Assembly (NCBI GenBank): GCA_937896835.1
Contig: CALBOJ010000075.1
Location: forward strand, 1 to 64,000
Direction of reading: 5' to 3'
Length of the DNA stretch: 64,000 nt
Source of the DNA: an uncultured Collinsella sp.
GTDB taxonomy: Bacteria > Actinomycetota > Coriobacteriia > Coriobacteriales > Coriobacteriaceae
A model generated the notes under the pieces. That model saw only the letters and a program-made list of their open reading frames with translations. It ran no database searches and was not told the DNA's origin. Made by a program: the position numbers and the translations under genes. Shown one piece after another: positions 25,700-34,437 of this stretch (its first letter is position 1; each line of letters opens with the position of its first letter).

Positions 25700-26668
25700 A
25701 TGGCCACTTTACTTCAAGATAAATACGAGGCCCGCAAGGCTGAGGTCAACGAGCGGTTTGAGCAGCTTCGCGCTAACGAGGAAGAGCTCAACCGAATCTT
25801 TGCCAAGATCTACAACATGGAGGGCGAAGTGCCCATCGAGGTCGAGGATAAGTACGTTTCGGTGGCGCGCATCTTCGATACCGCCGACGAGATTCCCGAG
25901 AGCTATAAGGGCAACAAATACGTGCGTACCAAGCGCGACGAGATCAGCTCGCTCATAAGCTATGCCGTGGGCTGTATGTTTGGCCGCTATTCGCTGGATG
26001 TGGACGGGCTGGTCCTGGCCGATCAGGGCGCCACGGTCGACGACTATCTGGCAAAGATGCCCAACCCTGACCACGTGACCTTTATGCCCGATGGCGACAA
26101 CGTGTTGCCCATTACCGATGACGAGTACTTTGACGACGACATCGTGCGCTATTTTATTGACTTTGTGCGTACCGTGTACGGCGAGGAGACGCTCGAGCAG
26201 AACCTGGCCTTTATTGCCGAGGTGCTCGGCGGCAAGGGCACCTCGCGTGAGGTCATCCGCACCTACTTTTTGAAGGACTTCTTTAAGGACCACTGTCAGA
26301 CCTACAAGAAGCGCCCTATCTACTGGCTGTTCGACAGCGGCAAAAAGAACGGCTTCAAGTGCCTTGTTTACATGCATCGCTATCAGCCCGACCTGTTGGC
26401 TCGCATCCGCACCGACTATGTGCATGAGCAGCAGGAGCGTTACCGTGCCCAGATCGGCTATGCCAACGATGCCCTTGCCAGTGCCGAGCGCGGCGAGCGC
26501 GTGCGCTTGGATAAGCGCGTGAAAAAGCTCAATGACCAGCTCAAAGAGACCATTGGCTACGAGGAGAAGCTGCACCACTTGGCAGACCAGATGATTAAGA
26601 TCGACCTGGATGATGGCGTTAAGGTCAACTACGCCAAGTTTCAGGATGTGCTGGCAAAGATTAAGTAA
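25700..26668 (+). CDS. pglX: BREX methyltransferase PglX, C-terminal part (split gene)
   Basis: 322 residues corresponding to the conserved C-terminus of type 1 PglX. It begins with the helix FEQLRANEEELNRIFAKIY, continues with SLISYAVGCMFGRYSLD, then KRPIYWLFDSGKKNGFKCL and VYMHRYQPDLLARIRTDYV, all typical of that region, and ends in a long helical stretch. GC and codon use return to those of the other BREX genes. It has its own ATG with GAAAGG nine bases upstream, so it can be made as a separate polypeptide. It lacks any methyltransferase motif. The gene break coincides with the linker between target-recognition and C-terminal domains rather than falling at random, which argues against simple decay. 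Confidence 0.88.
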   Translation: MATLLQDKYEARKAEVNERFEQLRANEEELNRIFAKIYNMEGEVPIEVEDKYVSVARIFDTADEIPESYKGNKYVRTKRDEISSLISYAVGCMFGRYSLDVDGLVLADQGATVDDYLAKMPNPDHVTFMPDGDNVLPITDDEYFDDDIVRYFIDFVRTVYGEETLEQNLAFIAEVLGGKGTSREVIRTYFLKDFFKDHCQTYKKRPIYWLFDSGKKNGFKCLVYMHRYQPDLLARIRTDYVHEQQERYRAQIGYANDALASAERGERVRLDKRVKKLNDQLKETIGYEEKLHHLADQMIKIDLDDGVKVNYAKFQDVLAKIK

Positions 26669-26691
26669 CTGCAAATACGGTAAGGATATTC

Positions 26692-29400
26692 ATGCCCAAG
26701 ATCGATGTAGAAGAACAGCTCAAGCTGCGTTTTTTGCAGCCGTTGTCCCCATGCGCGCCGCGCCGTGTTGTGGTTTGGCACGATGCGGACGGTGAGTTTG
26801 CTCCTGAGTTTGAGCGATTGGCCGCCGAGGGTTTCGACGGCGCGGGGGCCGATGATGGCGTTATGCCCGCCCACGGTGACTTTGAGCGCCCGGTGCGGTT
26901 TGTTGAAGCCTGCGAGGGCCGCATGTTTGCCGTTAAGAAGCTCATCAACCGCGATGACCTTGCGAACGATATCTTGTTGTATCGCCGTTGCCCGCGCGGC
27001 AGGCTTGAGGGTGATTGGCTTGCCGATGTTGAGCTGTATGCCGATCAGTTCCAGGCTGACTATCTTTCGCTTTTGGCCGATCAGCTGGGTATCGAGAATG
27101 TCGACGCCGTGCGTGAGAGTCTGCGCGAGCACAAGACGTTCTTTGATGCCAAGACCCGCTGCGCTAAGTTTGCCGCGTGTGTTCCGCATGCCGCGGGCGT
27201 ATCCGATATCGAGCTTGGAATCCTTACGGTGATCTTTGGCGGCAAGGAGCCGGGCGACGCGCGGCCCGCGTTTGTGCTGCGCGGCTGCATGGCCACACTG
27301 CTGCACGAGGGCCCCGAGGCGCTGGCTGCGCTGGTGGATAAGTACAGCTTGCGCGACGTCCTCTCTGCCTTTATGCTGCGCTGCTATGGGTTTGATGGGC
27401 CGCTGTACGAGCGCGACTCACTGCTTATGCTTGCATCCCATGTGCTCCTTACGGCGGCATCCACCGCGCTTCCCGAGGGGGCGCTCAAGGGACTCGAAAG
27501 CTATGTGGCTCCCGCCTACGGCCCCTATTGTCTTGAGGCGGTGCGTACGTGGGACCAGGCCGCCGATGCCCAGGCATCGAGCGAGGACCTATTTGAGATC
27601 TGCCGTTTGGTAGAGGATGCCCGTGGACTCTTTGCGCGGTTCGAGACCCTGCCAATCGATGCGTTGGTCTCGCTTGACGTGTTCCCGTGCGTCAACGAGG
27701 CTGTGCTCTCACAGTTGTTCAGCTCGTTTGCTCAGGGCGCGGACCGTGTTGAGAGTGCGCGCGCATTTGCTGCGCGCCGTTGCGACCTAAGCTGGTACCG
27801 TCGTGTTGAGAGCTACTTTGACCTACTTGCTGCCGTGGCCGATATGTGCTCTTTTAGGCAGACACACGCGGGTGGGTTCCATCTGGCGCAACCCCAGCAG
27901 GTGTGGGATGCCTACACGTCCGATTGGTATGCCATGGACGCTGCCTATCGCCACATGTGCACCGCGTATCTGCGGGTGCGCTCCGTCGAGTGCGATGCGC
28001 TCGAGGAACCTGCCCGCGCTGTGGCGGACTGGGCGGAGAATCTCTACAGTAACTGGTTCTTGGCGGATGCCAATGCCTGCTGGGCGGTCGCTGCGCAAGG
28101 GGAGTGGGCCGATTGCGGCTACATCGATGGCCCTGCACGGCAGGATGAGTTCTACTGGCATGTGCTGCCCACCTTTGTGGGCTCTGCCAAGACGACGGTC
28201 GTTATCGTAAGCGACGCGCTGCGCTATGAGGTGGCCCGTGATGTCGCGGCGCTTCTCGAGCGCGAGCGCGGCGGCAACGTCAGGGTTTCTAGCATGCAGG
28301 CGGTCTTTCCCTCCATCACCGAGGTGGGCATGCCCGCGCTGCTGCCGCACCAAGCGCTTGAACTTGCAGCGGATGGCTCGCTTGTGTTGGCTGACGGCAT
28401 GCCCACCGCAACGACTCCGCAGCGCGAGGCCGTGCTTGCCCACGTTGAGTCTACGGCCCGCGCTTTGCGCTCGAGCGCATACCTCAACATGGCGGGAACC
28501 GAGCGCAAGGCGCTGCTCAAGGACTCCAAGCTCGTTTATCTCTACCACAACAAGATCGATGCTACGGGCGAGAAGGCCGCTACGCAGGATGACATCTTCG
28601 ATGCCTGTGCGGACACCGTGGAGGAACTTGCTGCGTTGGCGCGTCGCGTGTGCACCGACGCCCCGGGCGCGCGTGTTGTTATAACGGCGGACCACGGCTT
28701 TATCTACACGCGTCGGGAGCTCAGCGAGTGCCAGATGCTCGGCAAGCCGGACCTTCCCGTCCTTGACGCTCCCGTCATGTACGGCAAACGTCATCTGGTG
28801 GCGCCCAACGAGGCCGTGGGCGAGCTTTCGTACGAGGTGCGTGGGGTGTTTGTTAATGTTAACATGGGACGTTTGGGTGCCGGTTTTGAGGGGTTTGCCC
28901 CGCGCGAGAACGTGCACTTCAAGCGTCCCGGCGGCACTAACAACTACGTCCACGGCGGCATGAGCCTGCAGGAGCTCTGCGTGCCCGTTATCGGTTTTTG
29001 GCGTGCGCGCTCGGGTTCCAAGGACTTTGTCGACACGCGCGCGGCGACGCTGCGCGTGCTAAGCGAGGGACGCCGAGTGACCAACTCGCTCTTCTCGGTC
29101 AACTTGATCCAGGAAGAGCCTGCCCAAGGTAAGGTCTTGCCGTGCGAGTACGAGCTGGTGTTTACCGATGCAAGTGGCAACGAGGTGAGCGATACGGTCA
29201 AGGCGCATGCCAACAAGACTTCTGTTAACTCGCAGGAGCGCGTGGTGCATGCCAAGTTTGCGTTGCATGCAGCGGATGGATTCTCGGCCAAGGGTCCGTA
29301 CTATCTGGTCTGCCGCGAGCGCGAGACGGGCAAGATTGTTTGGCGCGAGACGTACACCATCGCTGTTTCGTTTGCCCCTGTTGCTGACTTTGGTTTTTAG
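26692..29400 (+). CDS. pglZ: BREX alkaline phosphatase-like protein PglZ
   Basis: 902 residues. The alkaline-phosphatase superfamily core is in the second half: VVIVSDALRYEVARD (metal-binding Asp about 508) and VVITADHGFIYTR (Asp667-His668), with KLVYLYHNKID between. The N-terminal 450 residues are the helical PglZ-specific part. PglZ is the signature protein of BREX and Pgl systems; it is needed for exclusion and methylation, but its substrate is unknown. ATG follows AAGGATA, 23 bases after the pglX C-part, so it is in the same operon. Its stop is followed nearly at once by the brxL ribosome site. Confidence 0.93.
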   Translation: MPKIDVEEQLKLRFLQPLSPCAPRRVVVWHDADGEFAPEFERLAAEGFDGAGADDGVMPAHGDFERPVRFVEACEGRMFAVKKLINRDDLANDILLYRRCPRGRLEGDWLADVELYADQFQADYLSLLADQLGIENVDAVRESLREHKTFFDAKTRCAKFAACVPHAAGVSDIELGILTVIFGGKEPGDARPAFVLRGCMATLLHEGPEALAALVDKYSLRDVLSAFMLRCYGFDGPLYERDSLLMLASHVLLTAASTALPEGALKGLESYVAPAYGPYCLEAVRTWDQAADAQASSEDLFEICRLVEDARGLFARFETLPIDALVSLDVFPCVNEAVLSQLFSSFAQGADRVESARAFAARRCDLSWYRRVESYFDLLAAVADMCSFRQTHAGGFHLAQPQQVWDAYTSDWYAMDAAYRHMCTAYLRVRSVECDALEEPARAVADWAENLYSNWFLADANACWAVAAQGEWADCGYIDGPARQDEFYWHVLPTFVGSAKTTVVIVSDALRYEVARDVAALLERERGGNVRVSSMQAVFPSITEVGMPALLPHQALELAADGSLVLADGMPTATTPQREAVLAHVESTARALRSSAYLNMAGTERKALLKDSKLVYLYHNKIDATGEKAATQDDIFDACADTVEELAALARRVCTDAPGARVVITADHGFIYTRRELSECQMLGKPDLPVLDAPVMYGKRHLVAPNEAVGELSYEVRGVFVNVNMGRLGAGFEGFAPRENVHFKRPGGTNNYVHGGMSLQELCVPVIGFWRARSGSKDFVDTRAATLRVLSEGRRVTNSLFSVNLIQEEPAQGKVLPCEYELVFTDASGNEVSDTVKAHANKTSVNSQERVVHAKFALHAADGFSAKGPYYLVCRERETGKIVWRETYTIAVSFAPVADFGF

Positions 29401-29411
29401 GAGTGTGCCCT

Positions 29412-31751
29412 ATGTTTGATAGCCATGATGACGATCTGTGGGAAGTTCCCTCGATTGATGTGAATGTGCCGGTGGAGACTGTGCCCGCGGTGGAGGCTGT
29501 GCCCGCTGAGGCCGTGGCGCCCGACGAGGAGGCTGCGCCCGCCGATGCCGTGGCGCCCACCGATGACGAGCTTTCGACCGATGACTATGCCCAAACCGTG
29601 GCCGACGCTCCCGAGGACGACGGTTACGACATGGATGGACTGGACGGCAAGCTGCTCGAGCACTTTGGTGGCAAAATCGTGCGCAAGGACCTGACGGCCC
29701 TTATGAAGCGCGGCGCCAACGTGCCCACCTTTGTGCTGGAGTACCTGCTGGGCATGTACTGCTCAACCGACGACGAGGATGCCGTGGCGGAGGGCCTGGA
29801 GCGCATCCGCAAGATTCTCACCGATAACTATGTGCGCCCCGACGAGTCCGAGCGCATTAAGTCCAAGATTCGCGAGCTGGGTCGCTTTACCATCATCGAT
29901 AAGGTGACGGCCAAGCTCGACGAATACAAAGACATCTACGTGGCGTCGTTTGCCAATCTGACCATTGAGCCGTTTGTGATGCCGGCCGAGTACGTGCGCG
30001 ACTATTCCAAGATTCTGCAGGGCGGTATTTGGTGCATCATGAGCATCGAGTATCGTCATCCCATGGAAGAGGAAGACGAGTTTGGCATGGAGGTCTTTGG
30101 CGATGATGCGCCGCGCCGCTCCAAGGCCAAGCGCAAAAAGCGCGGACCCGAGGACTCTCCGTTTAGCGTGGCGTCGCTCACGCCCATTCAGATGCCCAAC
30201 CTGGACCTGGATGCCATGATCGACGAGCGCCAGTATTTCTCGCGCGACGAGTGGCTCAACATGCTGTTGCGCTCTGCCGGCTATGAGCCCAGCGAGCTTT
30301 CGGAGAAGGAGCGCCTGCATTTTATCGAGCGTATGGTGCCGCTGATCGAGCGCAACTACAATCTGTGCGAGCTTGGTCCCCGTGGCACCGGCAAGAGCCA
30401 TATCTACAAAGAGGTTTCGCCCTACGCCATTTTGCTTTCGGGCGGGCAGACCACCACGGCCAACCTGTTCGGCCGCATGAACTCCATGCGCGCCGATCGC
30501 GTGGGCTTGGTGGGTCACTGGGATTGCGTGACGTTCGACGAGGTCGCCGGCATGCGCTTTAAGGACACCAATGCCGTGCAGATCATGAAGGACTATATGG
30601 CGAGTGGCAGCTATGCGCGTGGCCGCGACCAGATCAATGCCGATGCCTCCATGGTCTTTGAGGGCAACATCAACGACACCGTGCAAAATGTCCTTAAGAC
30701 CACGCACCTGTTTGATCCGTTCCCGCCGGAGTTTAACAACGATTCGGCCTTCTTCGACCGTATCCACTATTACCTGCCGGGTTGGGAGATTCCCAAGATG
30801 CGCTCGAGCCTGCTGACCGGGCATTATGGCCTGATCACCGACTGCCTGTCGGAGTTTTGCAAAGAGATGCGCCGCAAGGACTTTACGCACCATATCGACC
30901 GTTACTTCCGCTTTAACAGCGACTTCAACAAGCGCGACGAAATCGCCGTGCGCAAGACCTTTAGCGGCCTCGCCAAGCTGCTGTTCCCCGACGAGGCCAT
31001 GGACAAGGATGACGTGCGCTGGCTGCTGGACTACGCCATCGAGGGCCGTCGCCGCGTAAAGGAGCAGCTCAAGATTATGGCGGGCGTCGAGTTTATCGAC
31101 GTCAACCTGGGCTATATGGATGCCGACAATCCGCAGGACGTGCACGTGGTGCGCGTGCCGGAGCAGTCCGAGGATACGTTGATTCCCGATGGCCCGCTGC
31201 TGTCCGGTCACGTGTTTGGCGTGGGTAGGTCGCAGGGCGGCGAGGTTGCCGTGTACAAGCTGGAGAACAAGGCTGTCGCCGGCGAGTGCAAGTTTAAGCA
31301 CGAGGGCGTTGCCTTTAACAAGCCGGTGCGCGATACGCTGGAGGCCGCGTTCGACAACTTTGTGAACCTGGCGAACCGTGTGGCGCCGGGCATGCACATT
31401 GGCTCAAAGGACTACCTGCTGTTCTATAACGACCTGCAGAGCAAGGGTCTGTCCGAAGAAGTCTCGCTTGCCGAGTTTGTGGGCCTGTGCTCCGCGGCGT
31501 GCAACCGCCCGGTAATGTCCGCGCTGGCGGTTCCGGGAATCTTGCGCATGTCGGGCTCTATGGACGAGATTCGCGGGCTCGAGGACATTATGCGCGTGGC
31601 CAAAAACGCCGGCGCCAAGCGCGTGATATTGCCGCTGAGCGCCATCGCGGGCCTGCAGAGCGTTTCCTCCGAGATTATCTCGGGGTTGAGCCCGGCGTTC
31701 TACATGGATGGCGACCCGGTCGATGCCGCGAAGAAGGCGTTGGATCTGTAG
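29412..31751 (+). CDS. brxL: BREX Lon-like AAA+ protein BrxL, with acidic N-terminal extension
   Basis: 779 residues. The AAA+ core has Walker A GPRGTGKSH (about 322-330) and Walker B VTFDEV (Asp376-Glu377). The C-terminal 200 residues are the Lon-type domain. Family knowledge: BrxL of type 1 BREX forms DNA-binding rings and is needed for phage exclusion. Homologues normally begin close to LDGKLLEHFGGKIVRKDL; here that segment starts only at about residue 75, preceded by an Ala/Pro/Glu/Asp-rich, acidic and probably disordered extension. A basic patch, RRSKAKRKKRG, interrupts the domain near residue 240. ATG 29412 is chosen because AGGAG (from the end of pglZ) is eight bases upstream. Confidence 0.92.
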   Translation: MFDSHDDDLWEVPSIDVNVPVETVPAVEAVPAEAVAPDEEAAPADAVAPTDDELSTDDYAQTVADAPEDDGYDMDGLDGKLLEHFGGKIVRKDLTALMKRGANVPTFVLEYLLGMYCSTDDEDAVAEGLERIRKILTDNYVRPDESERIKSKIRELGRFTIIDKVTAKLDEYKDIYVASFANLTIEPFVMPAEYVRDYSKILQGGIWCIMSIEYRHPMEEEDEFGMEVFGDDAPRRSKAKRKKRGPEDSPFSVASLTPIQMPNLDLDAMIDERQYFSRDEWLNMLLRSAGYEPSELSEKERLHFIERMVPLIERNYNLCELGPRGTGKSHIYKEVSPYAILLSGGQTTTANLFGRMNSMRADRVGLVGHWDCVTFDEVAGMRFKDTNAVQIMKDYMASGSYARGRDQINADASMVFEGNINDTVQNVLKTTHLFDPFPPEFNNDSAFFDRIHYYLPGWEIPKMRSSLLTGHYGLITDCLSEFCKEMRRKDFTHHIDRYFRFNSDFNKRDEIAVRKTFSGLAKLLFPDEAMDKDDVRWLLDYAIEGRRRVKEQLKIMAGVEFIDVNLGYMDADNPQDVHVVRVPEQSEDTLIPDGPLLSGHVFGVGRSQGGEVAVYKLENKAVAGECKFKHEGVAFNKPVRDTLEAAFDNFVNLANRVAPGMHIGSKDYLLFYNDLQSKGLSEEVSLAEFVGLCSAACNRPVMSALAVPGILRMSGSMDEIRGLEDIMRVAKNAGAKRVILPLSAIAGLQSVSSEIISGLSPAFYMDGDPVDAAKKALDL

Positions 31752-31829
31752 GGGTGCGAGCGTGCGGGGCGTCCGGTGCTCGGGCGTTCCGCGAACATGT
31801 TGGTGCGTAGTGCGTGAGGAGGCCTTGCC

Positions 31830-33182
31830 ATGGCGGACGAGCGTTCTGTTGGTGAGCTGCTCGACGAGCTGTTTGGCTTTGAGTCGGTGGCCAAGCGTCA
31901 GACGGCGCTTGAGCAGTACAATCGCGGGGAGCTGGTGCGCAAGGCGCGCTCCCGCGAGCTGCTGGGCGTGATCGAGGGCGTTGAGACTGCCGAGCGCGCT
32001 GCACGCGAGTCTGCCGTGCAGGCCGTCGACAGATATGTACGCCGCGTTGAGGCCGAGTCGCTTGCGCGCGCTCGCAGGCAGGTGGGCGTTGTTGGTCCGT
32101 TGCAGATGGAGCGGCGCTACGCTGCCTTTTTGCGCATGGAGGACAAGGCCGAGCTGTTGGCCCGCTTGGAGCAGACGCTTGCGTTTATCGAGGTAAAGTT
32201 GCGTGCCAATACGGCGGACAGGGTTCGTGCGGCATACGATGCTGCGGGGGCTTTGGTGTTGCAGGGCGCGGCGCGTCTGAGTGACGTGCGCGTTGTGGAT
32301 GCCGCACCCTTGGATGCCGATCTGCTATGCACGCAGCTGGAGCAGCTGCGTTGCGCCGCCGATACAACGGACCTTGCCGGCATGATCACAGCGACGTTTG
32401 AGTCCGAGCTGAGTGCGACCGGCCCGCAGGGTGCTGACGCGTTTGCGAGTGATTTGGCTGGCGATGTGGCGCTGGAGTGCGAGCTTACTAATGTGCGCGG
32501 CGCTGCGCAGCGAGCGCGCTTGGCAGCCCAAGCGTATCGGGCCGAACGCGCTGCCCGCGTTGCAGGGAGCACGGTGGAGCCGGTATCGTTGCCGGGGCTT
32601 GTTTGCATTACGTGCGAGACGGGGTGCGATGCCGGGGAGCTTGCCGAGTTGCTCGCTCAGGTTAAGAAGTCGTTTGAGGCCTATAGGCGCGTTGTTACCG
32701 ACGGCGGGTTGTTCTGTGCCTTTGGTGCCGGTTCGCCGCATGGGATTTGCCGCGGCAGTAGCTATTTCGACTACGATGATCGGTTTGACGAAGACGTGTT
32801 GGTGGGCGAGTATGACGGTGCTACCAGGCACAATGTTCGGCGCGAAGTTGCGATTCCCGAGCTTGTGGACGAGGCTTCGGCCGACGGCGGCAACTCGCTC
32901 GAGGTTGCCGTGGCGCGCATGCGTGAGTTTAACGGACGGCGCTACGATGGTGTGCTGGACGAGGATCCCGCGCGCCATGTGAATGCGTTTTGGTATGGAC
33001 TCAAAAAGCTCAGCCAGTATTGCGAGGCCGCCGTGCGTGTGGACGAGCGTGCTTGGGATTGCTTTATCGATAAGGTGCAGTTTGCCTACGACGAGCCCGT
33101 GGGGCGTTTGGCCACACAGATGGATGACAAGCAGGTTGCGGCTTTTGTTGCCGCCGTGAATGTGCTCGGCGCTGCCGAGTAG
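31830..33182 (+). CDS. Unknown protein downstream of brxL
   Basis: 450 residues, no domain recognised. The first 240 residues are Ala/Arg/Glu-rich and mostly helical, probably coiled coil (ARESAVQAVDRYVRRVEAES). The second half is more globular, with a CITCETGCDAGEL segment, whose three cysteines could bind metal, a FDYDDRFDED acidic patch and a C-terminal QYCEAAVRVDERAWDCF. There is no signal peptide or membrane segment. GAGGAGG lies before the ATG. It follows brxL by 78 bases with no terminator between and precedes a small gene, so it probably belongs to the BREX transcript. Not one of the standard BREX components; a candidate accessory protein. Confidence 0.75.
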   Translation: MADERSVGELLDELFGFESVAKRQTALEQYNRGELVRKARSRELLGVIEGVETAERAARESAVQAVDRYVRRVEAESLARARRQVGVVGPLQMERRYAAFLRMEDKAELLARLEQTLAFIEVKLRANTADRVRAAYDAAGALVLQGAARLSDVRVVDAAPLDADLLCTQLEQLRCAADTTDLAGMITATFESELSATGPQGADAFASDLAGDVALECELTNVRGAAQRARLAAQAYRAERAARVAGSTVEPVSLPGLVCITCETGCDAGELAELLAQVKKSFEAYRRVVTDGGLFCAFGAGSPHGICRGSSYFDYDDRFDEDVLVGEYDGATRHNVRREVAIPELVDEASADGGNSLEVAVARMREFNGRRYDGVLDEDPARHVNAFWYGLKKLSQYCEAAVRVDERAWDCFIDKVQFAYDEPVGRLATQMDDKQVAAFVAAVNVLGAAE

Positions 33183-33209
33183 GTGCCTGATCCGGTAAGG
33201 GGTTTCACC

Positions 33210-33401
33210 ATGAAGATCGATGTTGATGTTGACCAGCTGCGCGAGGGTTTGCTCGACCGTGCGGGGAGTGCAGCCGGCGTGGGCTTTCCGGCTGCCATGC
33301 TCGACGTGGTAGATATCGAGGACGAGTCGCCCCAAGAGCTGCTGGCACGAGCCGAGCGCGAAGGCCTCGATCTCCGCGACTTTGCCGTCGATGACGATTA
33401 G
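33210..33401 (+). CDS. Small acidic protein at the end of the BREX cluster
   Basis: 63 residues: MKIDVDVDQLREGLLDRA at the start, FPAAMLDVVDIEDESPQELL in the middle and a tail of LRDFAVDDD. It is strongly acidic and predicted helical, with no known family. ATG 33210 is preferred to the GTG at 33183 because AAGGGG precedes it. It starts 27 bases after the 450-residue gene and in the same direction. A protein this small and acidic could be a partner of its neighbour, but that is inference. Confidence 0.65.
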   Translation: MKIDVDVDQLREGLLDRAGSAAGVGFPAAMLDVVDIEDESPQELLARAEREGLDLRDFAVDDD

Positions 33402-33404
33402 CAA

Positions 33405-33434
33405 TGTGACAAAGGGACAGTCCCTTTGTTACAT
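33405..33434 (+). terminator. Palindrome closing the BREX cluster
   Basis: TGACAAAGGGA and TCCCTTTGTTA form a stem just after the last gene's stop. It is related in style to the family A repeats. A terminator role is plausible but it lacks a long T run. Confidence 0.55.
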
Positions 33435-33462
33435 GGGGGACTGAGGCGACTTTCCGCATACG

Positions 33463-33491
33463 CATGAAAATGCCGGGGGACATCCCCCGGC
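33463..33491 (-). terminator. Terminator of the DUF3800 gene, half of a matched pair
   Basis: Read on the minus strand, GCCGGGGGATGTCCCCCGGC is followed by ATTTTC. The same hairpin, with nearly the same flanks (GAGGG...CAAG), stands in the 5' leader of this gene at 34245-34275. Confidence 0.75.
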
Positions 33492-33552
33492 TCTTGGAGG
33501 TCCCTCTATTCGAGGGTACCGGAATCTATATAGCAGAAGCCGCGTGCCGGGT

Positions 33553-34230
33553 CTACACGAGAAGTTTCGCCCGAATCTTTCTAAGATGATTTTTCTTGAA
33601 ATCACGATAGTTTCCAAAGAAGATTTGCTCGGTATTTGATTGCTCGGAGTGTTCATATTTAATTTGCGCTAGTTCGATTTCGCAGATGTAGTCAGCAATT
33701 TGCTGCAGCCTAAAGAGCTTCGGGTCACATTCTTTATAAATGACCGTCTGCCTTCCGAGGACGTATTCGAATGCGGCGTGAAGGATGGCCGTTACCTCGT
33801 TTTGCCCGTCGTCGTAATAGATTTTGACAGCGTCATAGCTTTGGAAACACTGAAGTCTGTCGAACAAAAAGAGGATTAAGTCACGACGCATTCTTGCGAA
33901 CATAGTCGCATCGCTTTTGAACTTGTTTCTTTGGTAGCTGAACGTCATGTATGTGACGGGGCATTTGTTGGCAAATGTTGCAAAACTCGACAAAAGGCGA
34001 TTCCGCAAGTGGGTGTCCATGCCCCTGTAGGATTCATTGCCATGCATCAGGGGATTCATGTGCAGGGGGATATCGGGAAGCCCACGCGATCTAAGCGCGT
34101 GTTCGTAGCGATAAATAATCTCAGCAACTGAAGCTGACTGGTCATGGAAAACAAGCGTAACGAGATAGTACTTAGCGCTTTGCCCTCCGTAGTTGCCGGA
34201 TTCGTCGACGAAGACGGAAAGCTCCCTCAT
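33553..34230 (-). CDS. DUF3800-domain protein
   Basis: 225 residues. LSVFVDESGNYG at the N-terminus, KIYYDDGQNEVT in the middle and FRLQQIADYICEIELAQ near the C-terminus are the three acidic motifs of DUF3800. The domain is thought to be RNase H-like, and is often found on mobile or defence islands; no activity is established. GC is lower than surrounding genes, suggesting transfer. It is on the opposite strand to BREX. It has its own promoter (TTGAAT, 18 bases, TATAAA; complement of 34309-34338), then a leader holding a complete terminator hairpin, then AGGGAGA before the ATG. Confidence 0.82.
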   Translation of the reverse strand: MRELSVFVDESGNYGGQSAKYYLVTLVFHDQSASVAEIIYRYEHALRSRGLPDIPLHMNPLMHGNESYRGMDTHLRNRLLSSFATFANKCPVTYMTFSYQRNKFKSDATMFARMRRDLILFLFDRLQCFQSYDAVKIYYDDGQNEVTAILHAAFEYVLGRQTVIYKECDPKLFRLQQIADYICEIELAQIKYEHSEQSNTEQIFFGNYRDFKKNHLRKIRAKLLV

Positions 34231-34244
34231 GATGCAGTCTCCCT

Positions 34245-34275
34245 AAAAACAAAAATGCCGGGGGGATCCCCCGGC
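34245..34275 (-). promoter_or_regulatory. Terminator-like hairpin in the leader of the DUF3800 gene
   Basis: Minus-strand GCCGGGGGAT-CCCCCCGGC followed by ATTTTTGTTTTT, placed between the promoter and the start codon. Transcripts could end here and release a leader RNA of about 55 bases, or read through to the gene. The hairpin and flanks match those downstream of the gene. Confidence 0.65.
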
Positions 34276-34437
34276 CCTTGACTGCCCTCCATAAAGGAAC
34301 GCAACCCTTTTATACCACGAGACGAGGAGTCTATTCAAGTAGAAATTATAATGACCAAACACATGTTCGTCAATCTACCTGCGGGTATGGGAATATGAAA
34401 AAGGGGCTGCCCTTTGCCATATTACTGCCTCTGGCCC

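Noticed and set aside
29763..31397. A 544-codon open frame antisense to brxL
   Set aside because: Mirror of brxL with no conserved motif or ribosome site.
33553..34338. A complete type III toxin-antitoxin locus
   Set aside because: The leader has no tandem RNA repeats and the protein is DUF3800, not a ToxN-type endoribonuclease. Only the leader-terminator layout is similar, so it is reported as an observation.
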